A stretch of 16,463 nucleotides of DNA. Source: Dehalococcoidia bacterium (GTDB lineage: Bacteria; Chloroflexota; Dehalococcoidia; Dehalococcoidales; Fen-1064). Position numbers and translations under genes: made by a program. Positions 12,903-16,463 of this stretch are shown one piece after another (the first letter of the stretch is position 1; each line of letters opens with the position of its first letter). Under the pieces are notes generated by a model. That model saw only the letters and a program-made list of their open reading frames with translations. It was not told the DNA's origin and did no database searches. Location of the stretch: the NCBI GenBank assembly GCA_011192055.1, contig DUES01000182.1:1-16463 (forward strand), written 5' to 3'.

Positions 12903-13733
12903 TTGACAGTCAAGATCGTCACCGATAGTACGGCGGATATCTCACCTGAGCTAGCAGAAGAGATGGGAGTCCGGATTGTCCCGGTTTATCTCAGGTTCGG
13001 TACCGAAATCTTCCGTGATGGCGTGGACATCACTAAAGAAACCTTCTACAGCAAACTGAAAACGTCACCTCTGCATCCCTCTACTTCTCAACCAACCCCT
13101 CAGGATTTTGCTGAAGTGTACTCTGACTGCGCAAATGAAGCAGAAGGCATAGTATCCATTCATGTTTCGTCAAAGGTCAGCGGTACCTACAACGCAGCGC
13201 TGCAGGGTGGAGAACTTCAAAAATATAAATGTCAGGTCGAAGTAGTGGATTCGCAACTGACTTCCATGGGACTTGGTCTTGTCGTTATGGCAGCCGCCAG
13301 ACTGGCCAGGGCTGGAGAGAGTGTGCACAGTGTCCTCGAAGAGACGAACAAGGCCATTGGACAGGTCCGAATGCTGGGCCTGTTTGATACAATGAAATAC
13401 CTGGTCCGGGGCGGTAGAATCAGCAAGGCTACCGGTTCCGTGGCTAAAATACTGAATATAAAACCCCTTTTCACATTCAAGGAAGGAGAAATAGTCCGCA
13501 CAAGCCTGGCGCGGACCTACTCGCAGGGCGTAGCCAAGCTGTACCAGTTTGCCAGCAGTCTGCCATCTGTCCAGGAACTGGCAATTGCCTACAGCACGGT
13601 ACCGGCACAGGCCGAGCGGCTCAAGGAGAAGCTACTGGCGGTTTTTCCTGACCTTGATATTCATATCTCCCAGCTGGGGGCCGGGCTCGGGGTGCACGGC
13701 GGTCCCGGTGTTCTGCTGATAGCCCTGAGATAA
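12903..13733 (+). CDS. DegV family fatty-acid-binding protein
   Basis: A 276-aa cytoplasmic DegV (FakB-type) protein, near the normal family length of about 280. Seen: VTDSTADIS (6-14), IVPVYLRFG, the STSQPTPQDF ligand-loop segment (60-69), HVSSKVSGTYNAA (87-99), VDSQLTSMGLG, GRISKATG, the IKPLFTFKEGEI segment and a C-terminal GVHGGPG. Such proteins bind a fatty acid in a deep pocket and, where FakA is present, present it for phosphorylation for membrane lipid synthesis. No FakA gene is in the window. Translation starts with TTG at 12903, supported by AAGGGAGG at 12888-12895 and by the family-typical sequence MTVKIVTDST. The gene stands alone behind its own promoter. Confidence 0.93.
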   Translation: MTVKIVTDSTADISPELAEEMGVRIVPVYLRFGTEIFRDGVDITKETFYSKLKTSPLHPSTSQPTPQDFAEVYSDCANEAEGIVSIHVSSKVSGTYNAALQGGELQKYKCQVEVVDSQLTSMGLGLVVMAAARLARAGESVHSVLEETNKAIGQVRMLGLFDTMKYLVRGGRISKATGSVAKILNIKPLFTFKEGEIVRTSLARTYSQGVAKLYQFASSLPSVQELAIAYSTVPAQAERLKEKLLAVFPDLDIHISQLGAGLGVHGGPGVLLIALR

Positions 13734-13751
13734 CCGGAGAGCCATATATTT

Positions 13752-15083
13752 CTATTCCTCAAGTAATATCTCTGCTGAAGAGACCGTCATCCCGTCCGCG
13801 GTAGTATAGCGATGAGGTCTTGGAGGGCGGGCTACACCTATCAGGAAAGCCGCTGCTGCAAACAGCCCCGTAATCACAATAAATGCCGGCCGGTAAGAAC
13901 CCGTGATATCAAAAACTGCGTTCATAGCGACCGGACCTGCCGCACCAAATCCAAAGGCTACGAAGAAGCCCATTGAACGGACCAGACCAAGGCTGAAACG
14001 CCCGAAATAGTTAGCCCAGATGATTCCCTGGATTACGCCGATACCGGACATCCCGATACCATACACTGCCACTGCCAGCCAGAGAAACACCGGCTGCCCT
14101 GCCAGTAAAAACAGGAAAGCCCCCAGACCCTGGATGATAAACGGGATAACGCGTACCGATACCCGGTGAGCGTGCTCTGCAACTAATCCCATGAACGGGA
14201 GCACCGCCGCCATGATAACGGCTCTCACTGTCATCACTGCTGCCAGCGTGGTGTTATCGTAGTGGAGGTCCTGGATATAGGCCGCCAGGCTGATATTAAT
14301 ACCCTGAAAAGCCATGCTGCTTATTCCCAGGGAAGCCGCCAGCAACCAGAAACTGCCTGTCGTCAGTACCTCACGCCGGTTCCACACCGGTTCCCCGGGG
14401 GTTGTATACATACCAGAGGGTTTTTCTTCACCATTCTGCATTCGGTCATCGACAGGAGTATCACCATCCGGGTGCAGCCCCATATCTTCGGGGCGACGTC
14501 GCATGAAAATCACCGAAGGGACCAGCACTACCAGCCACGTTACCACGGCAAAGACCACAAACATCGTATGCCAGCCGGACGAGGCAATTACGAACACGGT
14601 GACAGGGACAAAGATAATGTTGCTGAGATTGCTGCCAAGTCGTGCAAAAGCAATCGCCCGGCCCCGCCTGCGGACGAACCAGTTATTTATCGCTACATCG
14701 GTAACCAGCGCCCCCATGAGTGTAAAACCAATTGCTACCACGATACCTCTGAAAAGGTAGAACTGCCAGAGAGTACTAACCTGTGTTACACCCAGCATGC
14801 TGAGCCCCACAATGACTGCACCGACAGGCATCAGTACCCGGGCACCATACTTATCAATAAGAGGGCCAATTACGGGAGCAATCAGGGCTTCAGTCACACG
14901 GGCAATAGTCTGGACTGCAGCGATACTGCTGCGGCTCCAGCCGAATTCACTACCCAGGGGTTTGAAGAAAAACCCCAGCATGGAGGAATGATGTTCCGCA
15001 TAGGAAAGATGTGCCAGGAAAGAAGCACCAACGATATTCCAGCCGTAAAAATAGCGGGGCTTCAGGCGTTTAACAATCGTCAC
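13752..15083 (-). CDS. MFS transporter, monocarboxylate/oxalate-formate antiporter-like
   Basis: A 443-aa inner-membrane transporter with about twelve hydrophobic segments in two halves. The N-terminus KPRYFYGWNIV, MFS motif A (GPLIDKYGARVL at 73-84), RRRGRAIAF at 138-146 and RRRPEDMGLHPDG before the central loop (about 205-240) are typical of OFA/monocarboxylate-like MFS proteins. The substrate is probably a small organic anion, but this is not determined. The only plausible start is GTG at 15083, since an in-frame stop lies four codons upstream. There is no clear ribosome binding site, and TATAGT lies just upstream, so the mRNA may be nearly leaderless. It is divergent from the M20 peptidase gene and converges with the DegV gene, with 18 bp between stops. 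Confidence 0.9.
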   Translation of the reverse strand: MTIVKRLKPRYFYGWNIVGASFLAHLSYAEHHSSMLGFFFKPLGSEFGWSRSSIAAVQTIARVTEALIAPVIGPLIDKYGARVLMPVGAVIVGLSMLGVTQVSTLWQFYLFRGIVVAIGFTLMGALVTDVAINNWFVRRRGRAIAFARLGSNLSNIIFVPVTVFVIASSGWHTMFVVFAVVTWLVVLVPSVIFMRRRPEDMGLHPDGDTPVDDRMQNGEEKPSGMYTTPGEPVWNRREVLTTGSFWLLAASLGISSMAFQGINISLAAYIQDLHYDNTTLAAVMTVRAVIMAAVLPFMGLVAEHAHRVSVRVIPFIIQGLGAFLFLLAGQPVFLWLAVAVYGIGMSGIGVIQGIIWANYFGRFSLGLVRSMGFFVAFGFGAAGPVAMNAVFDITGSYRPAFIVITGLFAAAAFLIGVARPPRPHRYTTADGMTVSSAEILLEE

Positions 15084-15134
15084 ACGGGTATTCTACACTA
15101 TATCACCGTGGCGGAAATACCTCGTCACGGTCTG

Positions 15135-15163
15135 TTGACATCCATTACGAGTTGGTTTACGTT
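15135..15163 (+). promoter_or_regulatory. putative promoter of the M20 peptidase gene
   Basis: A perfect TTGACA (15135-15140) is followed after 17 bp by TACGTT (15158-15163). The predicted start near 15170 gives a leader of about 32 bases containing AAGGAG at 15190-15195. The -10 box keeps only TAnnnT. Confidence 0.5.
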
Positions 15164-15201
15164 GTAATATCAGATACAGAAGCCACCGCAAGGAGTATAC
15201 C

Positions 15202-16463
15202 ATGAAAACATTTAACGGTTATGTCAAATCCAACTCGGAGCGCTTCGTGGAAGAATTAAAGGAATTCTGTCGGCAACCCAGCATTGCCGCCCAGGGTACA
15301 GGACTGAACGAGATGGCGGAACTGGTACGGGTGAAGCTGGAGAAACTGGGTGCCGATGTCAGCCTGATACCACTGGAAGGTGGACCACCCGTTATCTACG
15401 GCCAACTTGGAGAGGGTGAGCGTACTCTGCTCATTTATAACCACTATGACGTGCAGCCCCCCGACCCGCTGGATGAGTGGCTGTCCGAGCCTTTTGACCC
15501 GCAGATACGCAATGGTACCATGTACGCCCGCGGCGTATCCGATAACAAGGGCGACCTTCTGGCCCGCCTGCAGGCCGTTGAAGCATATCTCGCCACGATG
15601 GGTAGACTGCCACTGAAACTTAAGTGGATAATGGAGGGAGAGGAGGAAGTGGGCAGTCCCCACCTTGCCGGTTTCGCTGCGCAACATGCGGAGCTGCTTT
15701 CTGCTGACGGTTGCATCTGGGAATCAGGCGGTAAGGACATGAAGGAACGCCCCACTATCACCCTCGGTGTAAAGGGTATCATGTACCTGGAGTTGATAGC
15801 ACGCGGTGCGAATACCGACCTCCACTCGTCAATGGCCACACTCGTCCCCAATCCGGCCTGGCGTCTTGTCTGGGCACTGTCAACACTGAAGGATGAGGAC
15901 GACCATATCCTGGTGGACGGCCTGATGGACTACGTTACCGGACCCACGCAGGAAGAGATGGAAATGCTTGCAGCCATGCCGTTCGAGGAAGAGTTGATGC
16001 GGGCTGACGTTGGAATACCGGAATTCATACGGGGCCTGACAGGTCTGGAAGCCCTCAAGAAACACCTCTACGAACCCACCTGCACAATCTGCGGCATCAG
16101 GTCGGGATACATCGAGCAGGGTACCAAGACGGTATTACCAAACACGGCTATGGTCAAGCTTGATTTCCGACTGGTCCCGGACCTGGAGCCGGATATTATA
16201 CCGGACCTTCTCCGCAAGCACCTGGACAGGCGCGGTTTCACGGATATCGAGATACATACGGCACACGGGGAGCATCCGGCTAAATCACCGGTCGATGCAC
16301 CCGTTGTAAAGGCGGCTATCGCTGCTACCGAGTCAGTCTACGGACAAAGCCCTGTCATTATTCCGCTGATGGCAGGCAGTGGTCCGATGTACCCGCTCAC
16401 CCAGGTTTTCGGGACTCCCGTTTTTATGGCAGGTGTCAGCCACGCCCGAAGTAACCCGCACGG
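15202..16463 (+). CDS. M20 family metallopeptidase (dipeptidase-like), 3' truncated
   Basis: The first 420 residues of a zinc-dependent amidohydrolase/dipeptidase; the frame is open to the window end. The metal-binding and catalytic residues of the M20 family are visible: His81-x-Asp83 (HYDVQPPDP), bridging Asp114 (GVSDNKGD), the general-base region MEGEEEVGS at 144-152 (Glu147/Glu148), Glu176, an inserted dimerisation domain after DLHSSMA, and a C-terminal GVSHARSNPH that should supply the last metal-binding histidine. The pattern resembles the carnosinase/CNDP-like M20 dipeptidases rather than ArgE or DapE. No signal peptide is present, so it is likely cytoplasmic. The start ATG has AAGGAG at 15190-15195. 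It is divergent from the MFS gene, with 118 bp between starts; the two may be linked in peptide or amino-acid use, but that is speculation. Confidence 0.92.
   Translation, partial: MKTFNGYVKSNSERFVEELKEFCRQPSIAAQGTGLNEMAELVRVKLEKLGADVSLIPLEGGPPVIYGQLGEGERTLLIYNHYDVQPPDPLDEWLSEPFDPQIRNGTMYARGVSDNKGDLLARLQAVEAYLATMGRLPLKLKWIMEGEEEVGSPHLAGFAAQHAELLSADGCIWESGGKDMKERPTITLGVKGIMYLELIARGANTDLHSSMATLVPNPAWRLVWALSTLKDEDDHILVDGLMDYVTGPTQEEMEMLAAMPFEEELMRADVGIPEFIRGLTGLEALKKHLYEPTCTICGIRSGYIEQGTKTVLPNTAMVKLDFRLVPDLEPDIIPDLLRKHLDRRGFTDIEIHTAHGEHPAKSPVDAPVVKAAIAATESVYGQSPVIIPLMAGSGPMYPLTQVFGTPVFMAGVSHARSNPH

Noticed and set aside
12719..12928. Small plus-strand frame of 69 codons before DegV
   Set aside because: It spans the strong TTGACA-N17-TACAGT promoter and runs into the DegV gene in another frame; no ribosome binding site was seen.
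14262..15167. Long plus-strand frame of 301 codons opposite the MFS gene
   Set aside because: It is a shadow of the MFS coding sequence. Its composition (many His, Arg and Thr, no hydrophobic core) is not protein-like, while the opposite frame has clear MFS motifs.
1..16463. CRISPR arrays, tRNA or rRNA genes, insertion sequences and toxin-antitoxin pairs
   Set aside because: I looked for regularly spaced repeats, tRNA-like cloverleaf ends, transposase motifs and small paired frames, and found none that could be supported.

Overview
The window is an ordinary-density bacterial segment of moderate GC. It carries a cytoplasmic two-component system, a flavin/iron-sulfur NAD(H) oxidoreductase operon, an NAD-salvage cluster and several metabolic or transport genes. 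The iron-sulfur-rich NuoE/NuoF/HydA-type module, and promoters reading TTGAC-N17-TAnnnT, suggest an anaerobic or facultative bacterium. A Chloroflexota (Dehalococcoidia-like) or other deep-subsurface lineage is my guess. That guess is inference; no rRNA or marker gene is present to prove it.

Layout. 1-564: 3' end of an ABC-2 type permease. 800-4354: a soluble PAS-GAF-PAS histidine kinase followed by two OmpR/PhoB-family response regulators of identical length (232 aa) with nearly identical DNA-binding domains. The second regulator has its own promoter and ends at a clear intrinsic terminator. 4560-7780: a three-gene operon for a NuoE-like, a NuoF/HydB-like and a NuoG-N-terminal/HoxU-like subunit, with no catalytic subunit in the window. 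7781-8263: a long intergenic region with a 15-bp palindrome, a second intrinsic terminator and a stretch of potential RNA structure. 8264-8641: a small protein resembling phage ABA-sandwich proteins. 8642-9117: no convincing gene. 9118-11482: a SIRT6/7-like sirtuin, a nicotinamidase-like hydrolase and a nicotinate phosphoribosyltransferase. 11486-12646 (minus): a serine beta-lactamase-fold hydrolase. 12903-13733: a DegV-family lipid-binding protein. 13752-15083 (minus): an MFS transporter. 15202-end: an M20 metallopeptidase cut by the window edge.

The main point of interest is regulatory. Upstream of the second response regulator and of the oxidoreductase operon I find the same array of GAGAATA-like half-sites. 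They lie on an 11-bp period, at matching offsets (-43, -32 and 0), and the last half-site is 13 bp from a TATSAT -10 box in both. This is the arrangement expected for a PhoB/OmpR-type activator. It ties the kinase and the twin regulators to the NAD(H) oxidoreductase as one candidate redox-responsive regulon.

The second theme is NAD turnover. A sirtuin that releases nicotinamide from NAD is followed by the two enzymes that convert nicotinamide to nicotinate and then to nicotinate mononucleotide, so the by-product can be recycled locally.
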